Shown one piece after another: positions 33,846 to 46,230 of a stretch of 64,000 nt of DNA. How positions within the stretch are numbered: the stretch's first letter is position 1; every line of letters starts with the position of its first letter. Source of the DNA: Tolypeutes matacus (lineage: Eukaryota > Chordata > Mammalia > Cingulata > Chlamyphoridae); NCBI GenBank assembly GCA_026826555.1, contig JAKSZT010054399.1, positions 1,856,781 to 1,920,780 on the forward strand, read 5' to 3'. The translations under genes and the position numbers were made by a program. The notes under the pieces are model-generated. The model was not told the DNA's origin. It saw only the letters and a program-made list of their open reading frames with translations, and ran no database searches.

Positions 33846-33853
33846 AAGATGGC
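33846..33853 (+). promoter_or_regulatory. YY1-type site in inner L1 5'UTR
   Basis: AAGATGGC about 14 bases from the L1 5' end, the same placement as in the nested L1 at 19,014. Confidence 0.55.
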
Positions 33854-34674
33854 ATCAGAGTAGCTCAGGCAGGGTGCAGCTCTCTCGCAAAATAGGGGAG
33901 AAGGTGTAGAAGTCATCTGAGGGAGCCGCTTTCGGGACCCACAGACCAAGAGAGTTCTGCACACGTCATCCATTAGGTACTGGGGATAGAAAGTCAAAGA
34001 AGCGAAAGGGGAAAACCACGAGTTGATTCCCCCACAGCTGGGAGTGCTGCCCATCCCACATCCCTGAGGCAAACAGCCTTGGTAAAACTTGGGGCTGAGT
34101 GGCCAATGGAGAGGTGAAAGGATAAATTCCTCCCCGGGAAGAGGGAAGGTGTGACTGAGGGCTGAGTGTGGTTTCTCTTCCGTGAATGTAACCACCATAA
34201 TTGGAACCATTAGTTCAGAAGAGCTAGTCATTGGATATTGAAGGCTTCATCTCTGTGGAATGGTTTGCCAAGGAGCGCCATCTGCTGGCCAACCAAGAAA
34301 GTGAAGAAAGACAAGGCTTGTCTCTCCTGTTTCTTTCCCAGGCTCGGGAGATCTGGTCTATGCCCCATTAGCAGCACTCTGCCCCTGTTTTGATAACTTA
34401 AACAGAATAATCTTAAAGTTTTAGAAAAAATTGAACCCAAAATCAAAGAAAACCTGTGAAATAAAACCTTTAGACAAGTGAGAAAAATTAACCAACAGAG
34501 TAAAAGCACCAACATAATCAGATGCCTAGATATTAATAAAAGATAAAAAGCCATACTAAGAAACAGGAAGATATAGCCTAGCCAAAGGAACAGACGAAGA
34601 ATCCAGACGAGACACGGGATTTAAGACAACTAATCAATGATGTTCACGCAAACCTCCTTAATCCATTAAAGGAG

Positions 34675-35443
34675 ATGAAGAAAAATATGACTAAAGAGAT
34701 AAAGGATATTAAGATGACACTGTGTGAGCATAAAGAACAATTTGAAAGACTGCAAAAAAAAGTAACAGAGTTTATGGGAATGAAAGACACAATGGATGAG
34801 ACTGAAAATACATTAGAGGTGTATAATAGCAGATTTGAAATTGCAGAAGAATGAATAAGTGAAATCAAGGACAGTATTTGAACTTGAAAAGATAGAACAG
34901 ATAAAAAAAAGAATGGATAAAATTGAATAAGCTCTCAGAGAATTGAATGACAACATGAAACACACAAACATGTGCATTATAAGTGTCCCAGAGGGAGAAG
35001 AGAACAGAAAAGGGGTAGAAAGAATATTTGAGGAAATATTGCCTGAAAATTTTCCAACCTTTAGGGAAGACATGAATATCAATATTCAAGAAGGACAATG
35101 TACCCCAAACAGAATAAATCTGAATAGACCTACTCTGAGACATCTACTATTCAGAATGTCAAAGGCCAAAGATAAAGAGAGGATTCTGAGATCAGCAAGA
35201 GAAAAACAGTGTACCACTTATAAGGGAGCCTCAATAAGGCTAAGTACTGATCTCTCATCACAGACCATGGAGGTAAGAAGGCAGTGGCACTATATATTTA
35301 AGATACTGAGAGAGAAAAACTGCCAACCAAGAATTCTTTATCCAGCAAAACTATCCTTCAGAAATGAAGGTGAATTTAAAATCTTCACAGATAAAAACCG
35401 AGAGAGTTTGCTACCAAGAGACTGGATCTACAAGAGATATTAA
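34675..35443 (+). pseudogene. L1 ORF1 (broken)
   Basis: ORF1p is the RNA-binding chaperone of L1. The frame from ATG 34,675 encodes a coiled-coil-like stretch but meets TGA at 34,852-34,854 (codon 60), and the next long frame (34,943-35,443) is shifted by one base. That frame has the RRM and C-terminal text (IISVPEGEENRKG, RILYPAKLSF), matching the family. A stop and a shift are both visible, so no full protein can be made. Confidence 0.88.
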
Positions 35444-36477
35444 AGGGTGTGTTATAGCCTGAAAGGAAAAGACAAGAGTGAAAGCCCTGAAGAAGAGTGT
35501 AGAAATGAAGATTATAAGTAAGAGAAACTGAAAACATCAAAAGATAGACCATAGGAAGATTTGGCAACAGAAAGCCAAAGGATAAAATGGACAAAGTACA
35601 GTAGTAACAGTGAATGTTAATGGATTGAACTTCCCAATCAAAACACATAGACTGATAGAATGGATTAAAAAACAAACAAACAGGAGCCATCTATGTATCT
35701 ATGTATCTGTGTGTCCTCACCTTAGATGTAAGGACACAATCAGGCTGAAAGTGAAAGATTGTAAAATGATCTTCCATGCAAATAATAATCAATAAAGAGC
35801 TGGAGTAGTGATACTAATATCAGATAAAATAGATTTGAAATGCAAAACTGTTATGAGATAAAGAAGGTCACTATATATTAATTCACCAAAAAGAAATAAC
35901 AATAATAAATGTTTATGCACCTAACTTAGGTGCCCCAAAATACATGACACACAGTGGCAAAACTGAAGGGAGAAATAGATGTCTCTACATAATGGTAAGA
36001 GACTTCAACACACCACTCTCACCATTAGATAGAATATCTGGACAGATGATAAATAAGGAAACTGAGAGCTTGAATAATATGATAAATAAACTAGACCTAA
36101 CATTCATTCATAGAGCATTACACCCCAAAACAGCAGGATATACATATTTCTCCAGATAGGCCATATGTTGGGTCACAAAGCAGGTCTCAATAAATTTAAA
36201 ACAGTGAAATTATACAAAGTACTTTCTCTGATCATAGTAGAATAAAGTTGGAAATTAAGAATAGGCAGGAAAATGGAAAATTCACAAATATATGGAGATT
36301 AAATAATACACTCTTAAATAATCAGTGGGTCAAAGAAGAAATTACAAGAAAAATCAGTAAATACCTCAAGAAGAATGAAAATGTGAACACGACATATCAA
36401 AACTAACGGGACACAGCAAAGGCAGTGCTGAGAGGGAAATGTATAGCCCTCAATGTTTATATTTTAAAAAGAGGAGG

Positions 36478-36595
36478 GGAGCAGATGTAGCTCAGTGGTT
36501 GAGCACTTGCTTCTCGTGTATGAGGTCCTGGGTTCAATCCCCAGTACCTCCTAAAAAAAGAAAAAGAAAAAAAAAAAAAGGAAGAAGAAGAAAGA
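36478..36595 (+). mobile_element. DAS SINE inside L1 ORF2
   Basis: Head 'ggggagcagatgtagctcag', box A, box B (ggttcaatcc at about 36,530) and 'acctcctaaaaaaag' followed by an A-rich tail. It interrupts L1 ORF2 text near a 'aaaagaggag' stretch, with an imperfect copy of that stretch after the tail. It is the youngest layer of the nest. Confidence 0.88.
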
Positions 36596-38317
36596 GCTAA
36601 AATCAAAGACCTAACTGCACACCTGGAAGAGCTAGAAAAAAGACAGCAAACCATTTCCAAAGCAAGCAGAAGGAAAGAAATAATAATGATTAGAGCAAAA
36701 ATAAATGAAATGAAAAATAAAAATAGAGTCAACAGAACTAAAAGTTTGGTTCTTTTGAGAAGATCAACAAGATTGATAAACCCTTACTTAGATTAACAAA
36801 AGAGAGAATATTCAAATAAATAAAATTAGAAATGAGAAGGGAGACATTACTACTGAACCACAGAAATAAAAGAGATCATAAGAGGATACAACGAACAACT
36901 GTATGCCAACAAACTAGGCAATGTTGATGAAATGGACAAATTCCTAGAAACACACAAACAACCCACACTGACCCTGGAAGAAATAGAAGGTGTCAACAAA
37001 CCTATCACATTTAAAGTAATTGAAACTCATCAAAACCCTCCCCAAAACGAAATGCCTAGAACCAGATGGCTTCACAGGTGAATTCTACCAGTCATTCAAA
37101 GATGATCTAATACCAGTCTTGCTCAAGCTCTTCCAAGAATTTGAACAGGAAGGAACACTACCAAACTCATTCTATGACGTGAACATCACCCTAATACCAA
37201 AGCCAAATAAAGATATTACACAAAATAGAGTTACAGACCAATTTCTCTAATGAATATAGATGCAAAAATCCTCAACAAAGTACTTGTTAACCAAATTCAA
37301 AAACACATTAAAAGAATTATATATCACAATAAAGTGGGCTTTATACCAGGTATGCAAGGTGGTTCAACATAAGAAAATCAATCAGTGTAATATACCACAT
37401 TAATAAATCAAAGAAGAAAAATCACATGCTTACCTCAATAGATGCAGAAAAGGCATTTGGCAAAATACAGCATCCTTTCTTGATAAAAACACTCCATAAG
37501 ATAGGAATAGAAGGAAATTTTCTCAATATGATAAAGGGCATATATGAAAAACCCACAGCTAACATTGTACTCAATGGTGAAAGATCGAAAGCTTTCCCAC
37601 TGACATCTGGAACAAGACAAGGATGCCTACTGTCACCACTGTTACTCAATATTGCGCTAGAAGTTCTAGCTAGAGCAATTAAGAAAGACAAAGAAATAAA
37701 AAGCACCCAAATAGGAAAGGAAAAAGTAAAACTTTTGCTATTTGCTGATGATATGATCCTATACTTAGAAAATCCTGAAAAATCTACAAGTAAGCTACTA
37801 AACCTAATACACGATTTCAGCAAAGTTTGTGGGATGAAAATCAATATGCAAAAAATCAATAGTGTTTCTATACACTACTAATGAGCAATCTCAGGAGGAA
37901 GTCAGGAAGAAAATCCATTTGCAATAGAGACTAAAAAAATAAAATATTTGGGAATAAATTTAATCAAGGACATAAAGGACCTGTTTTTGGAAAACTATAA
38001 AACGTTGCTAAAAGAAACCAAAGATGATCTAAAGAATATTCTGTGTTCATGGTTTGTAAGACTAAGAATCATTAATATGTCAATTCTATCCAAACTGATC
38101 TACAGATTTAAAGTACTTGATAACCGAATTCAAAAACACATTAAAAGAATTTTTATTCAGCTAAAAATTCCAACAGCCTTCTTTGTAGAACTGGAAAAGC
38201 CAATTATCAAATTTATATGGAAGGGTAAGCACCCCCGAATAGCCAAAAATATCTTAAAAAAAGAACGAAGTTGGAGTACTCTTACTTCCTGACTTTAAAG
38301 CATACTATCTAGATACA

Positions 38318-38322
<5 letters not shown>

Positions 38323-38348
<26 letters not shown>
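38323..38348. repeat. Poly(A) tract inside L1 ORF2
   Basis: A run of about 24 A in the ORF2 C-terminal region, probably expanded from a short A-rich codon run. Confidence 0.7.
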
Positions 38349-39861
38349 CCTGCATGGTACTAGCGTAAAGATAAATTGTCCAATGGAATCAAATCAAGAG
38401 TTTGGAACTAGACCCTCATGTCTGTGGTCAAGTGATTTTTGACAAGGCTGTCAAACCCACTCAGCTGGGTCAGAAGAACCTATTCAACAAATGGTGCTGG
38501 GAAAACTGGAAATCCATATCTAAAAGAAAGAGGACTCCTATCTCACACTATATACAAAAATTAACTCACAACAGATCAAGGACCTAAACATAAAATCTGG
38601 AAACAGAAAACTCCTAGAAGATATAGTCGTAGGTGGTGGTGTCTTGGGCCTTACACCCAAAGCACAAACAATGAAGGAAAAAACATAAACACATTTGTGT
38701 TTCAAACAAATTTGTTAAGAGGGTGAAAAGACACCCATTTCAATGGGAAAAAAATCTTCAGAAACCATGTATCTGACAACAGTTTGATTTCCGTGTTATA
38801 TAAAGAGATCACACAACTTAATGACAAAATGACAAACAACCCAATTAAAAAATGGGCAAAACACTTGAATAGACATTTTTCCAAAAGGGAGATACAAATA
38901 GCCAAAAGGTACATGAAAAAAATTCTCAACATCACTAACTATTAGGGAAATGCAGACCTAAACTATAATGAGATATCATTTCACACCATACAGAATGGCC
39001 TCTGGGAGTGTAAAATGGTTCAGCCTCTGTGGAAGATAGTTTGGCAGTTCCTCAGGAAGCTAAATACAGAACTGCCATATGATCCAGCAATCTCACTACA
39101 AGGAATATATTCAGAAGAACTGAAAGCAAGGATGTGAACAGATATTTGCACACCGATATTCATAACAGCATTATTCACAATTGCTAAAAGAAACAACCAA
39201 AGTGTCCATCAACTGATGAATGGATAAACAAAATATGGTATATATATACGGTGGAATACTATTCAGGTGTAAGAAGAAATGAATTGGGGAAGTACATGAC
39301 AACACAGAGGAACCTTGAGGACATTATGTTGAGTGAAATAAAACAAACACAAAATGATGAATATTGTATGGTCTTATTGATACGAACTAATACAATGAGT
39401 AGACTTAAGGAATTGAACTGTAGAGTGTAGATTGGTGGGAGATGAATGTGCTTTGAGAAGGGGGAGCTGTTGCTGGATGTACGTAGAATGCTTAATAAGG
39501 TCAACTATAACTGTGGTATTGGATGGAGTTGATGGTAGCACATTATATTAAGTGTAACAAATACTGTTGATTTATGGATGTGATTGTGGCTGAAACAGGT
39601 AATCTAGGGAGGTTAATATTAGTTGGAGAACAGGTAAAGGATGATATAGGGAATGTATAACAATGATTTTGGTGGTAGATGAGGATTGTGGTCAATAATA
39701 TAAATACAGGAATGTTCTATAAGGTGTTAAGAATAATGTGATACATGGGGAAAATAACTAATGTAACTTATAGACTATAGTTAACAATAATATTGTAATA
39801 TTTTGTAGCAAAAGCAGCGAAGGTACTTTATCAATCCAAAAGGTTAAAAAAAAAAAAAAAA

Positions 39862-40136
39862 GAATATGGGCTTCAGTTTTATGAGATATGAATATGATTA
39901 AGCATTTTTTTTCTCTTCTTCATTTTCTTCTTTAACAAGGATACCTTGGTCATGTCATTTAACCAATCTGTGCTCATCTGTGTATCTTTATGAACACTGG
40001 AGGCGCAATTGAGTTTGTTTTCAGGATTAGATGAGATGAAAGTGCCTGGAGAGAACTTTTTTGGAGTCATGCTTCCATAACTTGTTAAGCTGCCTTTTGT
40101 CTGTTATTTTATTTTTTGATTTTGAAATAAAGTTTG
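39862..40136 (+). other. Putative 3' transduced segment of the inner L1
   Basis: Non-L1 sequence lies between the L1 poly(A) (39,846-39,861) and a second AATAAA (40,126-40,131) plus poly(A), and it lies inside the target duplication. It includes a MIR-like piece ('gtcatttaaccaatctgtgc' at about 39,954-39,973), so it came from an ordinary genomic neighbour of the source L1. Confidence 0.7.
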
Positions 40137-40158
40137 AAAAAAAAAGAAAAAGAAGTTG

Positions 40159-42387
40159 CAGAATTTACACTACCTGATTTCAAGACTTACTATTAGCCTG
40201 CACTAATCAAGGTAGTGTGGTATTTGTGTAAGGACAGACATGTGTTTCAGTGGAACAGAATAGAGACTCCAGAAGTAAATCCACACATATGTGGTAAATT
40301 TATTTTTGACAAAGGTGGAATGGCAATTCTATGGGGTAAAGATACTCTTTTCAACAAGTGATTCTGAAACAACTGGATAGTCATTTGCAAAAAAAAGAAA
40401 AACAATTTCATCCTGACCTCACAACATAAGCAAAAATTAACTCAAAATTAACTCAAAATGACTCCTTTCCTTAAATGTAAGAGCCAAAACTATAAAACTT
40501 CTACAAGAAAACACAGATGTTAGTGACCCTCATCTTGGCTATGTTTCTTAAATAACATACAAAAAGTATGGACTCTAAAAATAAAAAAAATCAATAAATT
40601 ATCTTAATTAAAATTTAAACCTTTTGCTCTTCAAAATGTTAAGAGAATGAAAAGGCAAGCTACAGACTGAGAGAAAATATTTGCAAAACCTATCTGACAA
40701 AGGACTGGTATCTAGAATATATAAATAGCTCTTACAACAATAAGAAAACAACCTAATAAAAAATGAGGAAAAGATTTGAACACACATATTGTCAAAGAAA
40801 GACAAATAGTACTTGAAAAGATATTCAAAATAGTTAGTGATTAAGGCAGTGAAAATTAAATTAATACCACTACTCATATACTAGAATGGCTAAAATTAAA
40901 AAAGAGTGACAATACCAAGTATTGGAAAAGATGGAGAGCTATTGGGCCTCTCATACACTGCTAGTAGGAATGTAAAATGGTAAAACCCATCTGGAAAACA
41001 GTTTGCTAAAAAAGTTAAACATATTCCATATGACCCAGCTGGTCCACTCCTAGATATTTATCCAAGAAAAATGAAAACATATGTCCACACAAAAACTTTT
41101 ACATGAATATTCTTAGTTAGAATAGCAAAATCTAGGAGAAATAAAACAACTGTCCATCAACAGGGGAATAGATAAATTGTGATATATTTTTATAATGGAA
41201 CACTACTTAGCAATAAAAAGGAATAAATTACTAATGCTAATTACTACAACATAGAACCATTTCAAAATATTTATGCTGAATGTAAGAAGCCTGTCAAAAA
41301 AGACTATATACTAGGGGGCGAATGTGGCTCAAATGGTTGGGTGTCTGTCTGCCATATGGAGGGACCTGGGTTCGATCCCGGGACCTCCTGGTAAAATAAA
41401 ATGTATATATATATAGAAGGCACATGGGCTGCCAGGCTCTGTGTGCCGCTGAGCCATCGGGCCCCAGGAGCCATGCAGCAGGATGATGACATAACAGGGG
41501 AGAGACAAGACGAGATGCTCCGAAAGCTCAAGAAGCCAGGAGCTGAGGTGACGTAGGCGGCAGAACACCTCTCTCCTACATTGGAGGTCTCCAGGATCGA
41601 ATCCTCGTGAAGACTGGAGGAGGAGGATGAGAAGAGATGGCAGGAAACAGACACGAAGAATTGCCCAGCGAATGGACACAAAACAGCAAATGGGGAAGGG
41701 GGGGTTTAAAATGGGTAAAATAAATAAATAAATCTTTAAAAAATAAAAAAAAAAAAAGACTATATACTTTATAATCTTCATAATCCCATTTGGAATAAAA
41801 TTTTTGAACTGCCCTCTCCTATATGGTAGCCACTAGCCAAATGTGGCAACTGAGCACTTGAAAGGTGACTAGTTCAAACTGAGATGTGCTGTAAGTATAA
41901 AATTCAAACCGGATTTTGAAGTCTTAGTATGAAAAAAGCGAATGTAAAATATCCCATTAGTTTTACATTATGTGTCAAAATGATAATTTTGCTAGATTGG
42001 TGTTAAATGAAATATTAAAGTTAGTTCCACCTGTTTCTTTTTACTTTTTTATCATAGCTATTAGAAAATTTACAGTTACATATGTGACTCACATTTGTAC
42101 CTTCTATTTCTCTTGGATGGTAATCTTATAGAAAAAGTAAAGAAATCCATTGTGACAGAAAATAAATCAATGGTTGCCTTGGAATGGTGTGGGGACAGGA
42201 AGGAGAGACTGATTTCAAAGGGGCACAAAGTAACATTTGGGGGTAATGAAAATGTTTATTATCTTGATCCTGGTGATGGCTTCATGGATGTATACATACT
42301 CACTAAATTGTGCACTTCAGATATGTTGTACACTCAAATCTGTATGTTCATTATACCTCAATAAATCTGTAAAAAATATTTTTTAAT
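40159..42387 (+). mobile_element. Outer L1, second part: ORF2 and 3'UTR
   Basis: ORF2 text resumes without loss after the inner L1 ('cagaatttacactacctgat'). It passes through the C-terminal region and the L1M-type 3' end (41,150-41,310) and ends near 42,380. A long DAS SINE is inserted at 41,313-41,751. Confidence 0.82.
41313..41751 (+). mobile_element. Long DAS SINE
   Basis: The head has box A ('tggctcaaatggttggg') and box B ('ggttcgatcc', about 41,370), a middle segment ('gagccatcgggcccc'), a second tRNA-like tail ('ggatcgaatcctcgtgaaga'), then 'aataaataaataaatctt' and poly(A). Target duplication AAAAAAGACTATATACT occurs at 41,296-41,312 and 41,752-41,768. The same subfamily lies at 46,675-47,233. 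Confidence 0.9.
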
Positions 42388-42870
42388 TTTATTGCTGTTT
42401 TCAGATTCCACATTGCAACTCACCTTTAGGAAAGTATCCCATGTCAAGTTTTGGTATAGCAGCAAAGGAGAATATCCCTAATTATTTGAAAAGGCTATTA
42501 AAATACTTCTGTCTTTTCAGACTTATCTATCTATGTGAGGCCATATGTTTTCCAAACCCTTCAACCAAAATAACATATCTCAGCAGACTGAATGCAGAGG
42601 GATATAATGATCCAATGTCTTCTAGTAAGCCAGACACAAAGAGATTTGCAAAACTTTAAAACATTGCCACTCTTCTGACTAAATATTTTGTGTTTAGAAA
42701 AAAATGGTTATTTTTCATTAAAAATATTTAGGTTAAAACATAGTGGGCTTGAACGAGTTACATCTATCAATATGTTCACATGAAGAGATGACAATCTATT
42801 AAGTGCAAAAAGCAAACTGTGGGAAATGTGTATACTATGACCCCAGTTTTGTAAAAAAAAAAAAAAAATA

Positions 42871-42901
<31 letters not shown>

Positions 42902-43040
42902 CAAAACAAAACAAAAAACCATAGTGGGCTTATTATTTGTTACTTAAAATTGAATTAATTAATGAATATTTAATATTTTAATTTTTTTCAGTTTAATGAA
43001 CTCTTATTTTAAAGATGGAGCCACTGAGACCATTTTTATA
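42388..43040 (+). pseudogene. hAT transposon, right part with transposase C-terminus
   Basis: It resumes after the L1 nest with 'tttcagattccacattgcaa'. The frame at 42,441-42,659 encodes the C-terminal dimerisation-type block (KRLLKYFCLF, IYLCEAICF, TYLSRLNAEG), as in ZBED5-type hAT transposases. A poly(A)-tailed retroposon is inserted at 42,751-42,919. The 3' terminal repeat was not found. Confidence 0.72.
42751..42919 (+). mobile_element. Small poly(A)-tailed retroposon
   Basis: A 169-bp insertion with an A-run and TA/A-rich tail, flanked by a perfect 12-bp duplication CATAGTGGGCTT (42,739-42,750 and 42,920-42,931). The body ('aaaaagcaaactgtgggaaa') resembles an old L1-type 3' fragment, but I am not sure of the family. 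Confidence 0.75.
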
Positions 43041-43041
43041 C

Positions 43042-43177
43042 AAATAAAAAAAGTTTGTTTTGTTTAACATGGCATTGGAATCCTCTAGTATGTCTGGATG
43101 CCATGTTGCACAAATAAATGTAGCTTATTTTGTTAAACATGTCATTGGAATCCTATAGAATGTCTGGATGCATCACA
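43042..43177. repeat. Tandem duplication, two units of about 68 bp
   Basis: Unit 1 (about 43,042-43,111) and unit 2 (about 43,112-43,177) share 'cattggaatcct' and 'atgtctggatgc' with the preceding 'ttttgtt-aacatg' motif. The differences point to an old duplication. Confidence 0.75.
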
Positions 43178-45619
43178 GGATTTACAGCCATGATAATTCT
43201 ATAAGAAGTTTTTATGCAAGCAAGAAGAAAAAAAAAATACACGTGTACTTTTTAATCAGCTTCTATGTGGCTTGGCCAATCGGGCTTTTAGAAGAGTCCT
43301 CAGAGCTAGAAATGAGGACACAATTTTTTCCCTCATATGCAGGAAGCCATCAGCAACCAGCTCTGTGCATTTCATGAAGAGTAGCATAGACCCCTGGCTT
43401 TTTGTTGTAGCAGACTCTATCAATCAGGAGCCAGAAAGCACACCAGTTATTTTAACAGAGAATGAAGCATAAAGGATTGCTGGCCACATACCGAAGAACT
43501 GAAAAAGCAAAAAAGGAACAGCAAGGTGTCACAGAGAGAGCTGGCGGTGCTGCCTCTAGGACTGAGGAGCCAAAGAAAGAGGCCAGAATTATTTAAAGGT
43601 AGAAGCTTGGAGAATGGCAGCACAGACTGGAATTCAGGCCTCTTAAGAGGGGCAGATTCTCAGATAATACTGGTGCCTCAGCAGCTTGGGAGAGCTGCCC
43701 CGGGGAGCTGGGACCCAGACCTCTGACGAAGAGGGGATGCCCTATTGACTAAGGACATGCCCCTGATAGTGCATAAGGCTGGTTCTGCGAGAGTTAGAAA
43801 ATCTGCAAAATGGAATCGATTGCTCTTCTAGAAGGAAGTGCTGCTGCTGGAGTAATAAGGTTTGGCTGAGGTGACACTGATAAAAACAGAAGGCAAACAA
43901 GCATCTCTTCTTCCTCCCCAGCCTTTCTGTCTCCCTCTATTGGCAGAGCCTAAAGGAGTCAGCCAGCCTAGGAGAAAATGGTTTGCAGGGTCCTAGCCCA
44001 GGCATCAGAAAACAGAATACTGAAGGATGGATTGAAAGCTGAGCGGCAATAGCTTAGTAAGTAAGACAGTGGCAGGACTTCATTCCAGATTTTTCTCAAT
44101 ATAATGCTTATCTGATGTGTTGTAATTTTTATATATGCATATATGGATTATATATGTATACATAAATAATATACATATATATGAATTAATATAATAATTG
44201 CATATATTGTCTTTTCCTCCTCTCCATAACATTTATCTCCTTAAACATGAACCTTGTTTTAATTCTTTTTATCCCCAAATGATTTTGGAACACCTCTCAT
44301 GGAGCATATTTGTCAAATAAACCATTACTTAAAGAAAAACAGCAAAGAGCTGTATATTGTTGGATTCAAACTTTAAAAGCTTAGCAAGGTGAAATCTGTC
44401 TGAGGAATTGTCAGAAGCCTGGGTTTTTTATTCTGAAGGAATTTTAAGATGTTCGCTCTTTTGCTCCAAATTTAATGGTAGCAAAATATGATGATTGTTG
44501 GCTACCATGATGTAACATGTAATTGGTTAATCTGAAATGACCCTTTACCAATATTTGGAAAGAAATACCATGAATCCTATTATTCCATATGAGTTCTATT
44601 TGAAAAAATAAAGAGCAAACAACTCATAGCATCTGGGCACATAATTGATGTGATCGACTTAAAAATAAAAATTTCCCAGGGATTAAGAATATAAGCGAGG
44701 GCCATTTCCTTTTTGTATGCTCATCGAGAACATTCGTCTGCACTTGGAATATGAATGCCCCAATACAAAAACATCAAAACACCATCATTTACTTAACGTG
44801 AGGGAGTCATCCCTGCAAAAAGCCTTCTGAAGGTCACACACAGAAAGGTGTCCTCGGAGCAGGCGTGGAGCAGGAGTCCTGGGACTCAGCCCTTCATCAG
44901 GCCGCAGAATTCTAACTGCTCCAGGATTCGAACCCGCCCCAGCTTTCCTGCCCAATAGGGCTCATGACGCTCCACGGTGTCTTTCTTAACTCCTTAACAG
45001 AGGCGTTTCAGAATTCTAATTAAAGAAAAAAGGATATACTTCTCAATTAAAATTCTTCCTCACCAGCCTCACATGTACCTTCTTTCAGAATGGGCTCTCT
45101 GTTTTCAACATGGTGTTGGATGATGCAGGGAATTCAAAAGGAACATAAGACAGAGCTCTAGCGCATTGCTAATTTTTTAACTTAGGTGGGGAAATAAGCC
45201 AACATCCATGAAACTGTTAGTAAAGCAGTAGTAAATACTTAGTATTATAAATTAGTAAAACAAAGTACTAATCGCCAGTATAAAACAGCACTCAATTCCT
45301 TTCAGCTAAGCGAAACTAAAATTTTTTTCAAGTACCTAGAGTCTTATTTAAATATTCCCTTTATAATGTATAAGACTTCCAGGATCAAAAGATATGTCGT
45401 AAAGGAGGAGATATATAAACTTGAAGACTTTATGAACATTTTTAATTAATATTAAAGTGTCATTTAGTGTTTGGGGGTAATAAGTGCCATATAGCAAATA
45501 CTGAAGAACCACCTTGGAAAAGTAAATTATTACAGGGCATCCCTAATATGTAGCCACCCAGCCTTGCCATTAGCCTTCCTTTAACTTAAATCTGTTTGAA
45601 TTCTTTGTTTGTGTTTTTT
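43178..45619. other. 2.4 kb with no recognised gene or major repeat
   Basis: 43,380-43,760 has GC-richer text resembling an old interspersed repeat. 44,120-44,215 is a TA-rich low-complexity stretch with self-complementary 'tatatatgcatatat'. The remainder looks like unique sequence, and reading frames are short. Confidence 0.5.
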
Positions 45620-46230
45620 TTTTTTTTATGCCTGATTGATTTAATTTTTAATTGTGATAAAATATGTATAACATAAAATTTACCATTTTAACTACCAGTC
45701 AGTGGCTTTGAGTACATTCACAGTGTTGTGTAACCATCACCACTATTTATTTCCATCCCAAACAGAAACTCTGTACCCACTAAGCAATAACTCCCATTCC
45801 CTCCTGACCCCCAGTGGTAATCTCTATTCCACTTTCCATCTCTATGAATTTGCCTATTCTAGATACCTCATATAAGGTGAATTATACAGTGCTCATCCTT
45901 TTGTGTCTGGCTTATTGCACGTAGGATAATGCTCATCCATGTTGTAGCATGCCTCAGGATTCCATTCCTCTTAATGGCTGAATAATATTCCATTGTATGG
46001 ATGTACCACATTTTGTTTATCCATTCTTCTGTCTATGAACACTTGGGTTGTCCCCAGGTTTTGGTAACTGTGAATAATGCTGCTGTGAACATTGGTGTTC
46101 ATGCTTCTGTTTGAGTCCGTTTTCAGTTCTTCCAGGTGTATACCTAAGAGTGGAATTGCTGGGTCATATGGAAATTCTATGTTTAGTTTTTGTGGAACTG
46201 CCAAACTGTTTTCCACAGGCCCTGTAACCT
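45620..46230 (-). mobile_element. L1M-type 3' end
   Basis: Poly(T), then 'aattgtgataaaatatgta', 'ttgtgtaaccatcaccacta', 'gcctattctagatacctcat', 'tggctgaataatattccat', and 'gagtggaattgctgggtcat' in the order of a reverse-strand L1M 3' end. Confidence 0.88.

Larger units (their letters stand above)
35587..39000 (+). pseudogene. L1 ORF2 (broken): endonuclease, RT, C-terminal part
   Basis: ORF2 encodes an endonuclease and reverse transcriptase. ATG 35,587 is followed by a TAG at 35,602-35,604. Visible blocks are endonuclease text (RDFNTPLSPLD near 36,000), the pre-RT block (LEPDGFTGEFYQ near 37,050), RT with a GTRQGC motif and the catalytic FADD (37,741-37,752), and C-terminal text (37,948-38,587). 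A DAS SINE sits at 36,478-36,595 and frames shift several times. The 3' boundary is approximate. Confidence 0.85.
33833..40145 (+). mobile_element. Inner near full-length L1 (6.3 kb)
   Basis: The 5' end 'ggccaggaggaggaagatgg' is followed by an approximately 0.8-kb 5'UTR, ORF1 (34,675-35,443), ORF2 (35,587 to about 39,000) and a 3'UTR with poly(A) at about 39,846-39,861. A further segment and a second poly(A) end at 40,145. The 13-bp target duplication GAAAAAGAAGTTG (33,820-33,832 and 40,146-40,158) is perfect. Both reading frames are broken, so it is inactive. Confidence 0.92.
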
